A program made the position numbers and the translations under genes. The notes under the pieces are model-generated. The model was given only the letters and a program-made list of their open reading frames with translations, searched no databases and had not been told where the DNA came from. From Notospermus geniculatus (lineage: Eukaryota > Nemertea > Pilidiophora > Heteronemertea > Lineidae), in the NCBI GenBank assembly GCA_002633025.1, contig NMRB01000051.1, positions 133,129 to 197,128 on the forward strand: a stretch of DNA of 64,000 nt, in the 5' to 3' direction. Within the stretch, counting starts at the first letter, position 1; each line of letters begins with the position of its first letter. Below are positions 25,141-36,563 of the stretch, piece by piece.

Positions 25141-26055
25141 TCCATGAGCCAAAAGCAAATCCAAGGTTGTGCTCTGAGCACAACCTAGCACAACCTTGGA
25201 TCACAAACCACAGTATTTACCAGTTGACTGTTTAAAAATACTGTCGTTTGTGGTTTAATCATTGTGTTCACTTGTGGTGTATGTTGCACAGGCCTTTATG
25301 ATGACCAGACCATTATCATGAGATGGTCAGTTTGTGAAATCCCTGAGTTGTCGCTGCCGAAGTAGGTCGCCTTCGCCGACAGGCTCAACAAAGGATCGGA
25401 AATTAAAGGTACGGTGACTGCCCATTAAAGGGCACGATATTGCCACTTTTTGTCGACAGCCAGCGCCACCGGCGGTGATAGCGTCATCCTCCGATACCAT
25501 AGTTTTGCCTTTCGCCCCAGTGTTGGAGAATGTATGATTACAACACAATGCATCAGTGGATGCCCTACTAGCTAGGAACGAGAGTTACTCTAATGGGGCG
25601 AGGTTAAGCGGTAGTTTAACAACATTGTCAATAGAGGTCTCCCATAATGCAGGTATGTTTAGCGCAGGATAGGGAAGAAATAGAGTGCCCCTTTAACTTC
25701 CATGAATAAGTACAATCAAAAATAGATAATATCTATTTTTGGTACAATGTAACTTCTCTGTTATTACTCTGTCTCTTTCTACCACGACAAACGGTCAACC
25801 TCATCCCCTGCCAGATGATCCCCAAACCACATCAAATCTGCCCTCTGTATGTTTTTCACGGCACATAATTTTTTCCATGCCACTAGCTGTTTCCATTACC
25901 AAATGGAATAGCACCATTGATCCGATTGGACGAAAAACAAAGACCTTGTCGCTTTCTTTTTTTAAACTGCCCGTTGTCAATGACACTTACACGTGAATGA
26001 AGGAAAAACTCCAGAATAGAAAGATGGTCCTTTCGAGACGGGAATCCAGACATCA

Positions 26056-26184
26056 GAGAGTTTTCGCAAAGCCCCCGAAACGCTAACGCGAACGCCAACC
26101 CCATTGTTCGATGCCACGAAGGGAGCACCGAACAAAAGGATAGACGTTCACGTTGGCGTTTCGGGGGCTTTGCAAAAACTCCCT
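26056..26184. mobile_element. Foldback MITE family B, copy 4
   Basis: Ends GAGAGTTTTCGCAAAGCCC and, inverted, TAGGGAGTTTTTGCAAAGCC. The arms carry CCCGAAACGCTAACGCGAAC and CGTTGGCGTTTCGG. Confidence 0.8.
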
Positions 26185-26757
26185 AGCAAGTGATTCTGCG
26201 GACACGTCAACCCGTAATTTGTCACTCTTGGTTTTCATGGTGATGTACGGAGTACTAACATTAACAACGGAATCTGTATTTCTAAGGAAACCAACCAAAA
26301 TCACAACGTATTGCCTTTGTTACAGCTCCGGTATTCAATCAGACTCGGCATACCCCTCAGTGTCAATCTGACTGGCTGCCCGCCGAGCCATGCGGGTAAT
26401 TTGGCTCCAACAACACCACAGTGGGAATTCGGAGGCCAATATCTGCTCTCCTTTGGGTCGGGCTAGCCTTAGAGTGTCGACACAAACGGTATCGAAATTG
26501 GTTGAGAATTGGCTGACAGTCGAGGTGGTAAAAAATCTGCGAGTGCGCCATCTTGAATGTCGAGTAGTGTGTCGCAGATCGAGGGACTTATCCCGAAAGC
26601 AGGGCACGTCCCCAATGTCTTCGACAGCATCGGATATCGATTGCTTATTACTGACATATGGGGCAATTTGTCGGGCCAATCAAAATCCCATACACCATCT
26701 CCGCGACCGTGATTCAATTTGCCTAATTTCCTTATTTGGAATCGCTGCAGCTTGGAA

Positions 26758-26854
26758 GCAAGGTACCAAGGTGGAGTCTGCAAGGTACCAAGGTGGAGTC
26801 TGCAAGGTACCAAGGTGGAGTCTGCAAGGTACCAAGGTGGAGTCTCCCAGGTAC
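26758..26854. repeat. 22-bp tandem repeat at gap edge
   Basis: Four-plus nearly identical copies of CAAGGTACCAAGGTGGAGTC plus TG run directly into a gap. The array is probably longer than shown and may be why the assembly failed here. Confidence 0.9.
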
Positions 26855-26978
26855 CNNNNNNNNNNNNNNNNNNNNNNNNNNNNNNNNNNNNNNNNNNNNN
26901 NNNNNNNNNNNNNNNNNNNNNNNNNNNNNNNNNNNNNNNNNNNNNNNNNNNNNNNNNNNNNNNNNNNNNNNNNNNNNN
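26855..26978. other. Assembly gap (124 N)
   Basis: Run of N between a 22-bp tandem array and a poly-C run at 26979-26996. Open frames drawn across it are meaningless. Confidence 0.98.
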
Positions 26979-27182
26979 CCCCCCCCCCCCCCCCCCATGA
27001 TTTAGCACAACAGACCTTACAGTAATTAAAGATGATCTAGTGGGGACTAGTTGTCTCCAGTCGCGAGTGTGATGTACGCTAGGCTTTGGGGAAAGGAATC
27101 TAGTGGTAACTACTAAGCAGTTTTTCGATAAAGGAAGGCGAAGCATTAGGGATTGACCTTGGATGTAAGGACAAAGTAGCAG

Positions 27183-27524
27183 GTGTCCTCTGCTCTTGGG
27201 CTGTTGCTAATGAAGTCAGCATCGGTGGGTGCGTTCATAGACGAAATGGCCAACCATTATCGCGATTCGTTAGTACGAACCGATATTGAAAATCCGAACC
27301 AGAAACGGGGTATTGGTGATAGGTTTAGTGAAGAGGAAATGAAGGGATTAACGCCCTTATTATTGGAGGCTGGTTTCTTCAATCCATCCAGTGCACCAAT
27401 ACGTATATACGTCACGGTATATCCGGCCTGCACAGCCTTTTATGGAGATTGCGCCGAGCTCCATCGGCCGGTAGTATCACTGGACCCAATCAAAACATTT
27501 GATTCTGCAGATGCACTGGTATAA
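27183..27524 (+). CDS. Candidate exon or gene fragment, unknown protein
   Basis: An open frame of about 113 codons follows an acceptor-like GTAGCAG at 27176-27182. It reads a balanced, protein-like sequence containing AFIDEMANHYRDSL, FSEEEMKGL and RIYVTVYPACTAFYGDC. At its end the DNA reads CTG then GTATAAGT, which is either a good splice donor or a TAA stop two codons on. A SINE tail begins at the same place, so the true 3' end may have been displaced by insertion. There is no ATG at the open start, consistent with an internal or terminal exon. I do not recognise the family and no partner exon was found. Confidence 0.4.
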   Translation: MSSALGLLLMKSASVGAFIDEMANHYRDSLVRTDIENPNQKRGIGDRFSEEEMKGLTPLLLEAGFFNPSSAPIRIYVTVYPACTAFYGDCAELHRPVVSLDPIKTFDSADALV

Positions 27525-27820
27525 GTTAAAGTTAAAGTTTGGGTTTATAGTCTGATATATCAACAACGGTAAAGGTGTCACTGGAATTTACACTTCAACC
27601 CCGGTCTATCCTGAAACCTTTCAGTAGAACTCAGATGAGCTGCTCATTCGGCGCTACAATCCGAGCATTTCCGACCGGTACCCATTTACACACCTCGGTG
27701 GAGAGAGGCTAGTGAGGCAAAGACACTTGCCCAAAGTCTCACGCCCAGTGGGATTTGAACCCGGGACCCTCTGATCGCTAGTCGGAGGCCCGAACCACTA
27801 CACCGTGCCACCGTGGCACC
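27525..27820 (-). mobile_element. tRNA-derived SINE
   Basis: Read on the minus strand, the head carries an A-box-like TGGCACGGTGTAGTGG (about 27796-27811) and a B box GGTTCAAATCC (27751-27761), the split promoter of RNA polymerase III. A body of about 200 bp follows, with GGCAAGTGTCTTT, CTCTCTCCACCGAGGTG and AAATGGGTACCGG. The copy ends in a short (TTTAAC)n-like tail at 27525-27538. SINEs of this plan are mobilised by LINE proteins encoded elsewhere. The precise family is not assigned. Confidence 0.8.
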
Positions 27821-28337
27821 CCTGGTAGGGGGGGCTTCCCTTTGACATAAACCCCTCATGTATGTCCTAAAGCTTTGCCTTATCGTGATCCAGAACTGAT
27901 TGAACAGCTGTAAGATATACCAGAATCCTCCACTGATCAGATGACTGATACTTGACTCGCGAAGGATTTTTTTGATAAGGTCACCAGTGTTGAACCGACA
28001 ATAATGCGACTATTGAATCTGTCTGAGAGGTTGGTCTAGCTGTTAACAACATTATCAGTCGAGAGGAACATTGGAACCGTCCAACGGATTACGAGCTATT
28101 CCCACCCAAACACTGGCAGCCACCTTGATCATAAGCCCTAATTTTACACTGGCTCGGTTGAAGCGTCCGAGCTCGACCCGGACCGAGCCCGATTGCCGTG
28201 GAGTTTTTGCGGCAAAGGCGTAAAGGCCAAGGTCGACAGTTGACCCATTTTTAGCTCTTTAGTCTGGTGGAATTTCAACCGAGCCGTGCCCAAACCGGAC
28301 CGAACCTGTTTTAAGGAACGGAGTCTTCCGTTTCGCT

Positions 28338-28450
28338 ATTTTCCAATCCGCTCTCCGAAGTTTTAGGCCTAGGTTTAGGGTTAGGGTTAGGATTAGCTAC
28401 AGAGTTTGTAGGCCTATTGGGGAAAGGGCGACCTGGGAATAAACCACAAG
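28338..28450. repeat. Dispersed repeat E with telomere-like core, copy 1
   Basis: TTTCCAATCCGCTCTCC, then TTTAGGGTTAGGGTTAGG (28374-28391), then TTGGGGAAAGGGCGA. The same order of blocks occurs at 37195-37305, so the telomere-like string is part of a dispersed repeat rather than an interstitial telomere. Confidence 0.55.
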
Positions 28451-29335
28451 GAACGCCACTGATGGTCACAGCTACCGCGGTACCATCATTCTGTCCAAGG
28501 ACAGAACTTAGAACTTTTTTAAGCATCACGCATCCGCTACAGGTGATGTCGAGTATTTCGTGACCACTGAATCATAAAACATAACCAATCACACAAAGTA
28601 ATCCTCTCTTCTATGATATACCTAACTTAGATCTTAGCAGCCGTTGCCCTCCGGTTCATCTTATGATATATCAAATAGATAGGAAATCCTAAGGAGCTCA
28701 GCCAACGCCTTGAGCGTCGCCCACATCGTAAAGTGCCCAAAGCAGGTAGAGTTTCGCAAAGTCTAACCCTGATTACTTTTTCTTTGCATGACTAGGCGTC
28801 GCTTTGAGAAAAAGCAACCAAAACGGAACCCAGAGAGATTTATAGTCGGTGGTCGAAGTAAATACAACGGAATAAGAGCCTTTGGTTGGTGTCGTAAAGA
28901 ACATACGTTCGTGACAGACAGAACGTTCTTGGTTCTTTTCTTAAAAACTTTTCAGTACTTCGGCCAGCTATAAAGGATCATTTGTCTAAAAGCTGATTCG
29001 GATGGGTTTTTTAGTGGTATCCTTTGAGGGATTTCTCTTTGAAATATCAGCAGCGCCTACAAGATCTGTTAAGAATCTTTAACAGAGGATCTGAGCACGA
29101 TTTGAACACCGTTTGCTCTACAGATATGAAACATAACACTGCATGTACAGTCCTTCAAAAAAGTAAGTGGACAGAGAAAAATCGAATTTTCTCAAAAACG
29201 GCTGGTGATAAATCGATGCCGTTTGCGGCATTTGATAGGACATTTAGTTGTGCATCATGGTATCTACCGACTTGGAAATTTGCCAGTTGACTGAGCACAA
29301 CCTATTTGAGTGTTTGGACGGTATACGCTGTTCAA
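28451..29335. other. Intergenic, no gene seen
   Basis: Short frames only, without motif or splice support. Confidence 0.3.
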
Positions 29336-29462
29336 ATCACCAACATCATTAGGTAACTGCGACATGGATTATTCACCACTGACTTGGGCACATTTTCAAG
29401 CTTGGCACTTTGCCCATGTTGAAATTAGGGTGAATCATACTTTACTTCACACCAGGAATCAA
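29336..29462 (+). repeat. Dispersed coding-like repeat D, copy 2
   Basis: Plus-strand counterpart of 25017-25140, encoding DMDYSPLTWAHFQAWHFAHVE. Differences between copies are spread across the segment but the reading frame and AWHFAHVE core are kept. Confidence 0.55.
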
Positions 29463-30511
29463 CCACACAAATCAGTAGTGACACGGCTATTTCCTCTGGG
29501 CCACTTCGTCCTTTCTAATAAACCTTGCTGTCCTTTAGCAAATGAAGACCACATACCAGCTGTAACAGATGTACTAAAGGGTGTCTGCGTGGCCCGCAAT
29601 AACAGATTTATGTGTTTACGCTTTATTAGTATGCATTAAACCGTGGGAGGAAAAAATGGTGATGGAAGGTGGTGGACATCTCTCAAACGTGAGGAGCTCG
29701 AAAGTGCTCTTTGGACGTGATGGAAATATCGGACCGCAAAGACTGTGTATACTTCCAGTTGATTCCATGTCGCCGTATGAAACATCCTGCTAGCAGTAAT
29801 TGAGTGTCGGCGGTGCATAGAAATGGCTTCGGTTGCTGGCCTCGGCATTAAAACACGCTATAGCAAAAGTGAAGCGGGGCTTCAGTTGAAGCAGTTGTTT
29901 CAGAAGTACTCAAAGTGGACGATTGGGGTGGGCACTGGTTCAGCGGTCGTTCTCAAGGTACTAGGTGAATCATACGAAGTAAAGAAACTTAGCCTGAGTA
30001 ATAGAGCTGCCACGCAAAATAGAGAGTTTAAAGCCAGACTGTATTGAATTCAGAAAGTGCTTACGTCCTCCGGCGTTTAATAGTATAGTGCAAAATGTAC
30101 TGTGCTGTATCTGCATACATTAGAGGTCTGCCTGCAGTTTTTGCAATGTGTGCTGAAAACTACATGTAGGGCTTAATTATTCCTTGAATTATTCTTTGCC
30201 GACCACGAAAATTGCCTGTACGAACAACGAAAGTGGTGACGTTTGCTGCTAGCTTAAGAGAACGTCCGGCTACGGGTGCATGCAGATTTACGTCTCAAAA
30301 ACAGCGTTAGCGTTAGTGTGATCGTTTAGGGGCGATTTCTTAAACTCGATGTATTGTAACGTTTTTTAAGTTGCATGGCGAGCGAAAATTCTAAACAGAG
30401 AATCATCTATTTGAGGAAGTTTCACTTTATTTCTTAGCTAAGCCAAGGGCATTGGTGTGAATTTCAGTTTATGTAAATTCCACAAGAAAACTCGTGTGTG
30501 TCGCTACGGGC

Positions 30512-30659
30512 CAGGGGCCTGATCGATTCACAAAGCCCTCTTAGCGTAAGTATGATCTTAGCACTCCCGTATCTATTGTCAGCAAGTCGACGAACAATAG
30601 ATACGGGCAGTACTAAGATCATACATACGCTAGGAGAGTTTCGTGAATCAGGCCCCTGA
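30512..30659. mobile_element. Foldback MITE, CAGGGGCCTGATTCAC ends
   Basis: The left end CAGGGGCCTGATCGATTCAC and inverted right end CAGGGGCCTGATTCACGAAA are followed by arms sharing TATGATCTTAG and CCGTATCTATTGT. The 148-bp unit folds nearly end to end. No open frame. Confidence 0.85.
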
Positions 30660-31900
30660 TGTCTTTGTTTATTCAAACTGTCTTCAAGCCAACAATAAGC
30701 AGCGTGGTATCGGTGTACACAGCCAAGACATAAAAATAACGTCGACGTGTTGCGAAAACTGCCCTGAGCATCATGGAGCTACCCAGTCCATATCGCTTCT
30801 CGATTGTCTTATGGTTGTTGAGACACATCCCACATCCGTGATAATGAAAAAAAGTGCTAAGTTTGACAAGCACTCCGAAAACCTAATTCAATCTCTCTCC
30901 CCCTGAAGCATATACGGAGAAGTGATATGTCCGTAGACTTTACACGGGCAATGATTGCGGGGTGTGGATTTTATTAATGCACTTTGCCGCCAAGACGAGA
31001 TGGGTTTGATATCATCCATATTGAGGGGAGGAATATTAGCCGTAAGATGGATGTTTGTCAGACCAGTTAACCCATTCTGTATGAGGAATGGTGATTTCCG
31101 TACACTGCACGAACAGGGTCCAAGACGAGCTGTCAGTAAAGGCCTACTGGTTAATTCTGGCACTTAACGCAATAGGAGCAGTCAACCGCGCGTATTGCCA
31201 AAAGATGGCAGCACAGTATTAGCAGGACCAATACAAAAGAAACTTCTCTTGATTGGTGCTCAGTCAAGAATGGGTCCGCTATTTGCATTGAATTGGGCCG
31301 TAGTGACGCCTGTTGGTCAACTCACTGAAAGCTCCTATCGCTCCTATCACACTCGAGGGGTGTACCCGGTAAATGTTTCTCATGATTCTAACCTGTCTAC
31401 TCCAGCGCAACAGAGAAGCCAGCTAAACTATTCGGCTCTTTCTTCACTAGTTAATTGGTCAATCACATTGGCCAATATAGCATTAACAGATTCCGCTCTA
31501 CTTCGCTACTGAAGAAACCACACTTTCCCCCGCTGATCGCGAGTGTACACACACAGTGCGATAATGTCCCCTGTGATAGGGAACAAATTGATAAGTAAGC
31601 AATGGTAATCAGCCACTATCCAGGCATGCCGGGTGACTGTTGAGATCCTAATGACGTGGCCATGGACAAGCCGTGATAGACTTGCCACGAAAGACTTTCT
31701 TCCACATGTAAGAAAACGTCGAATATATAGATCTAGGTTTGGCGGACTACGTCTACAACATGAGATTATTAGGAGCCAAGGTTTAATGAAATGGTCCATG
31801 GACCATGTGATCACCTATAGGTGAATGTACCAGAAGAACAAATGACAAATGTTAAATCGAAATGTTCCCGGGCAAGCCCTGAGTTCCAGGGTAATATGAT
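30660..31900. other. Intergenic, no gene recognised
   Basis: Several overlapping frames of 60-105 codons on both strands, none with a recognisable motif, start context or splice border. Confidence 0.3.
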
Positions 31901-31909
31901 TATGGGCAT

Positions 31910-32757
31910 TACATTCCCACTGAAGATTTCCAAGAGGAATGAAAGCGCTATGGGACATTAAAATATATATAATGAGAATTTCAGCCTAAGTTACGTTTTT
32001 TCGAATATTTTATCTCCACACTTTTTATTTCAACTATTTCAATTGATTATGGGCTTAATTTCAAGGTCAAAACATTCTCGATTGAGTAATTTATGACATA
32101 TGTGCCCAAGTCCAGCTGTACACAAAGAGGCTACCTACATGTGTACATTGTTGAGAGAGTATCATATTTCATGTTGATCAACAGTGTATACATGTATCAG
32201 AGAATGTGTTGATGTAAACCGGCCTTCAGCCAGAGAGTGCCACCTTTACCACTTAGCAAGTAATAACTGGCCACTTATTTTCTTCCTCATGCTGATCTCG
32301 TCTCAGCACTGCTGGTCAAGGGCATCGAATACCATACACCACTTCGCGATCCCAAAGTAATTGAATTAGACCATGTAACACTGCCTCACAACGACCGCAG
32401 ACATATATTTCCCAGGGTTGATGCTTGGGGGTATTGGTGAGAATGACGTTTCACCTATCAGAGTATAATTAAAATTTCTTTTGTGCTCGGCGTCCCTGGA
32501 TATTTGACTGCTGGTGTGGAAATGTGTTAGTGAAAAGTGTGGCGATATTATTGCCTCTTTATGATGCTTTGGTTGGGAATGAAGGCACTGTAGCTTAGAC
32601 GTGAGGGAAATAGTCTATAATTATATACTTTGAAATAATTGAAATAGAAAGTGTGGAGATAAAATATTTGAAAAATAAAAAATAGTAACTTAGGCTGAAA
32701 TTCTCATTATATGTACTTTAATGTCCCACAGCGCTTTCATTGCTGTTGGAAATCATT
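31910..32757. mobile_element. Long-TIR element with ~130-bp arms
   Basis: The arm at 31915-32042 (AATGAAAGCGCTATGGGACA, then AATGAGAATTTCAGCC, then TTTTATCTCCACACTTT) is repeated inverted at 32637-32757. The unit between is about 600 bp with no supported frame. A third, direct, partial copy of the outer arm lies at 32757-32885. The arrangement suggests nested or composite foldback elements. Confidence 0.65.
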
Positions 32758-32954
32758 CCCACTTAAGATTTCCAAGAAGAATGATTCCCACTGAAGATTT
32801 CCAAGAGGAATGAAAGCGCTATGGGACATTAATTAAAAGTAACATGTACATGTATAATGAGAATTTCGGCCAAAGTTACTTTTTTCAAATACACAATGTA
32901 TTATACACTTTTATATTTCCAAGGTACAAAAAGCACAAAATTGACACACAAAAT

Positions 32955-33151
32955 GATAATAAACAAGAAGTCAATCTCCAGAATTCACGAATTTTCGACC
33001 CCAACCGGGGTCTTTTTCAAGTGGAACTTTACAATCTGAAACTCTAGAAAAGACTTTTCTAGAGTTTCAGATTGTAAAGTTCCACTTGAAAAAGACCCCG
33101 GTTGGGGTCGAAAATTCGTGAATTCTGGAGATTGACTTCTTGTTTATTATC
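32955..33151. repeat. Perfect palindrome, 98-bp arms, 1-nt centre
   Basis: Bases 32955-33052 are exactly complementary to 33054-33151, with only A33053 between them. The right arm contains a GACCCCGGTTGGGGTC stem followed by GAAA that is related to the hammerhead-like motif at 43104-43155. A 15-bp direct repeat CACTTTTATATTTCC lies at 32906-32920 and 33151-33165. The perfection and minimal centre point to a very recent template-switch inversion or a fold-back read artefact. Confidence 0.95.
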
Positions 33152-33165
33152 ACTTTTATATTTCC

Positions 33166-33670
33166 CATAGGAAAGTATGGTAGGAGTAAAAGCAATTTAG
33201 GTAGATGTCAAGCTGGAAGGCTTACTGGGAAAAAAACACAAAAGGCAATCGTCAGAATAATCGCCGGACGCTCTCCTTCGTGAACAGACAGAGAAACTCC
33301 TTCCAGGTTCCGCATACACATACCTGTGACTGAGACAGCACCGCGGGGTATCATAAATGAAAGATGTATTATCATAGTCCCTAATGCGAATGATTTGCCA
33401 GGGTTATTAGCTAGCGTCAACCGCTGCGGTGACGTATTTCGAGAATAGGTACGGCGACCTTGAAACTAAGTGGCATATCTATTACCCCTGGTTCACGATT
33501 AAGTGGTTTGTTCTGACATATGTGAAGGACGAGTTGAATGGTGTGAATGGTATCAGAATGTCGTCATGCTGCACCTGGAAATGACGATCATGGCAAAACC
33601 AAGGTTAAAACAGTCATAGTTAGATCTACTAATGATGTAAGTGCAGAAACGTAAACTACATGAAGGATAT
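33166..33670. other. Intergenic, no gene seen
   Basis: Nothing recognised in this interval. Confidence 0.3.
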
Positions 33671-34009
33671 TAGTGAGGTTTCGCAAATCTGACGAACGAA
33701 GTGCGAAATACGAAATTCAACTTCATTTCCAGGACCTAATGTATTTCTGGAGATGGTTGGTACCACAAATGTCCCTGCTGTCAGTGCGTTTTTAGCACTA
33801 TGTCATGTAAGACCGAAAGAGTTATGGTGCATCTTGAATTTTTAATCTATCGGTCTAACGTCATACGCTAAAAGACGCTCTTTCAGCAGGCGATATTTGT
33901 GGTACCAACCATCTCCGGAAATAAATTACATGTACATGTACGTCATGGAAATGAAGTCCAATTTCGTATTTCGTACATCGTGTTTCGTCGGACTTGCGAA
34001 ACCTCACTA
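33671..34009. mobile_element. Foldback MITE family A, copy 5
   Basis: Ends TAGTGAGGTTTCGCAAATC and, inverted, TAGTGAGGTTTCGCAAGTC. About 50 bp of the central palindrome present in copy 4 is missing. The right flank begins TTGT, as it does at copies 1 and 4. Confidence 0.85.
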
Positions 34010-35132
34010 TTGTTTGTTTGTACCTCGATGACTACTATCCCTTAAAGATAATGTATCACGACATCATTTTTTGCATTCAATGTTTGTAAACATGGATGTT
34101 TACATTATGTTATTTTGGACTTTTGGGACATGCCGACCCACCAAAATGAATACTTTTGGAATCAACAGAACTTCTAGACAGGCATGCTACCAACAAATTA
34201 CTCATAAGACAAAGAAAGCCTGGACATAAACAAACAAAATGTAAATAAACAATGGATTTCGTGGCCCGCGACGGAAAATACCCGTGATACATTATCTAAG
34301 GATGAGGGAGCGGTTGTGAATACCCTGGGTGCTTGGATGGGTAGTGGCGAGCGCTAAGAACCGCTGATGACATTCGGATGCAAGGTAAACATGCCCATTG
34401 CCAAATGGAGGCAGGTCGATTAGCCTTCAGCTTCAGAACGTACGGAAAGAAACGTCCAGTGCTAATTGAAATAGCCTTGGAATTCTACGACGAGTGGAGG
34501 CGAAGGCGATGTAGGATCACCAATAGCAAATGAACCTGTCCCACGACAGATCCGATACCTTAGTGCATATCGGCAATATTTTTTACCTCGGAAGGTAGCT
34601 TTATTAGGTTGTCACTGTCGCCAACAGACATGACAGAAAGCTAATACACAGAGTGACGTATTGAAGTGGAGAGGACTTGTGAACACGTAGCGAAATGAAT
34701 GAAGCAGTACAGTAACAGGACTTGTTTCTTCAGCTACCTCGTGTGGGGTGGTACGGAATAAGAATGTAAACAGGTGCTATCCTTATGCCAGGTGAAGACA
34801 ACACTAAGGGTGGGTATACACTGCACACGCGATTCGCCCAACGCATCAGACATTCCGAAAATACCTGCACAAATACCTTTTGAAAATACCACAAAATTCA
34901 ATGCAGAGGGGCTTCTAGGCCGAGGTACGTGTAACTTAGCCAAACATGTGAAAAACAATTGGAAGGCAACGAAGCAATTACCCAACTGCAACATCGAGAG
35001 AAGGAAAATGTTGACCGGCGATTACCTTGATACTAATGACTGGCGACTAATGACCTTTCGCCTTGAGGAAAGAAAACAAACACGACAAAGCAATTACTGC
35101 CCTATTGGTCCATCACAATGAAGATGACAGGA
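34010..35132. other. Spacer with one unassigned plus-strand frame
   Basis: A 115-codon plus frame at 34774-35121 is open but lacks a recognised motif or exon borders. It lies just before the short repeated cassette at 35133, so a link to the candidate gene at 36.6 kb is possible but unproven. Confidence 0.3.
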
Positions 35133-35218
35133 ATGACAAAACCCTTTATCTCTTTCCCAGTCGACACTGATGAGAGGGTGACCAAAGTTTGTCTGCCGCC
35201 CGTGGCTCGCTATCGTCG
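35133..35218 (+). repeat. Coding-like cassette F, copy 1
   Basis: Reads PFISFPVDTDERVTKVCL followed by PPVARYRR in an open frame that starts with ATG near 35119 and closes near 35280. It matches 36219-36303. Several of the differences between the copies are synonymous, which hints at past coding constraint. Family not recognised. Confidence 0.45.
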
Positions 35219-35471
35219 TGAAGACGATACCGAACAAACCCCTAAAAAACCACTTGAGCACACTCTGTTTCTTGTCCGATGAGTTCCAGTTTTTCCCACC
35301 AGATGGCTCTTATCACCCGAATTTCCATGTTAAAATAATATTTCTAATCAAGTTTGGGTTTGTAGCCGTAGCATACAACAATCCACTAGCCCCGTGCCCA
35401 AATTTGGGAAGAACGACAAATTCATAAATGTGCCAAGGCTGGATAAACCTGTTGGTCATATCCCTGTACAT

Positions 35472-35817
35472 ACACAGGCAAAATGACGTACATACGGCGG
35501 ACGTACAGCTACTTTTATATCCGCCGTATAGTACAATGGATCATCCTCTGGACGTCCGGTGTACGTATGGCTTAAGTGCGGAAAAATATGTCCGCCGAGT
35601 ATATGCCGTACGTATGGCATACGTACGGCATGTACGCCATATATACGCATATATACGTTTACGGAATATATACGCCATATATCCCACGTACATATCGACG
35701 AACATACAAATTGAATCTAGCTACTTTTATATACGGTATATATACGCAACCAGGACTGGCGGACGTATGCCGTATATACGCCATACGTCCGCCAGATGTA
35801 CGTCATTTTCCCTGTGT
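35472..35817. mobile_element. TIR element rich in TACG, ACAT target duplication
   Basis: The ends ACACAGGCAAAATGACGTAC and, inverted, ACACAGGGAAAATGACGTAC are followed by GGCGGACGTA in both arms. The interior is crowded with TACG, TATACGCC and GCATACG words that can pair in many ways. ACAT precedes (35468-35471) and follows (35818-35821) the element. No transposase. The many TACG words leave every frame open, which explains the overlapping frames here. Confidence 0.75.
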
Positions 35818-36218
35818 ACATGTATGTCGCACACAAAGCCCTGCTGAAATTGGGTCTCCCAGCCAAGCATGAGGCGGTCAGAAATCCATTGCCCAATCAG
35901 AGTGCAGCATTTCTAGGGTGTGAATGCTAAACAATTACATGTATAACTTTAAATAAACAATAAAAAATAATAAGAATCTTATTTATATATACGAAGAACC
36001 ACTGGGATAATATTCAGTCATTTTTGAAAACACGGAAGTGATTTTTAGACACAAAACTTCTACGATGAAACAGAATAAAACCACGGAAGTACCAACACCA
36101 CAACAATAGAGGGGGTGTAACTGGAGTATGGAACAGCCGCACCAGATTCACTGCCTGTTCTATTTCAGCAGGGGGTTGTGTGAGTGGATGAAGAGGAGCG
36201 AGGTAAAAACCCCTGCCG

Positions 36219-36303
36219 TGGGAGGACATTTTATCTCTTTCCCAGTCGACACTGATGAGAGCGTGACCAAAGTTTGTCTGTCGCCCGTAGCTCGGTACCG
36301 TGT
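36219..36303 (+). repeat. Coding-like cassette F, copy 2
   Basis: Reads GHFISFPVDTDESVTKVCL followed by SPVARYR in an open plus frame (36128-36343). It is homologous to 35133-35218. It lies about 260 bp upstream of the candidate terminal exon at 36564 and could be an exon of that gene, with a weak donor GTGTAACG at 36300; unproven. Confidence 0.45.
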
Positions 36304-36563
36304 AACGATTTTTAATGTTCGCCATATTTCAGTGTTTCCATAGAATAGGCTGATGGAGAGACCATAACTTTTCAATACGGGAACACAGAGAAATACTTCG
36401 TTTGACGAACAGCAGATCCCAAACAATGACGGAAACCCTGTGGCCTGTGGCACGGAAACAGACTGTGACACTTCCCACTTGTCATCAACACAACAAGCCT
36501 GATAATCTTTTAGTTTTAAAAAAAATCTTTTTAAATATTTTGCCTGACGTCCCCTCTGGCAAG

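Noticed and set aside
26390-27146. Long frames of 200+ codons across the N gap
   Set aside because: They exist only because N codons are read through; the flanks are a 22-bp tandem repeat and a poly-C run.
28373-28395. Interstitial telomere repeat (TTAGGG)n
   Set aside because: Only about three units, and the flanking blocks recur around a similar string at 37.2 kb, so it belongs to a dispersed repeat.
29823-30047. 74-codon plus frame starting MASVAGLG
   Set aside because: The start context is reasonable, but there is no donor, no domain and no supporting neighbour.
35428-35872. Tyr/Arg-rich frames (YAVRMAYVRH and similar) as a coding sequence
   Set aside because: They lie within a TACG-rich TIR element; frames are open on both strands because of TACG and TATACG word repetition.
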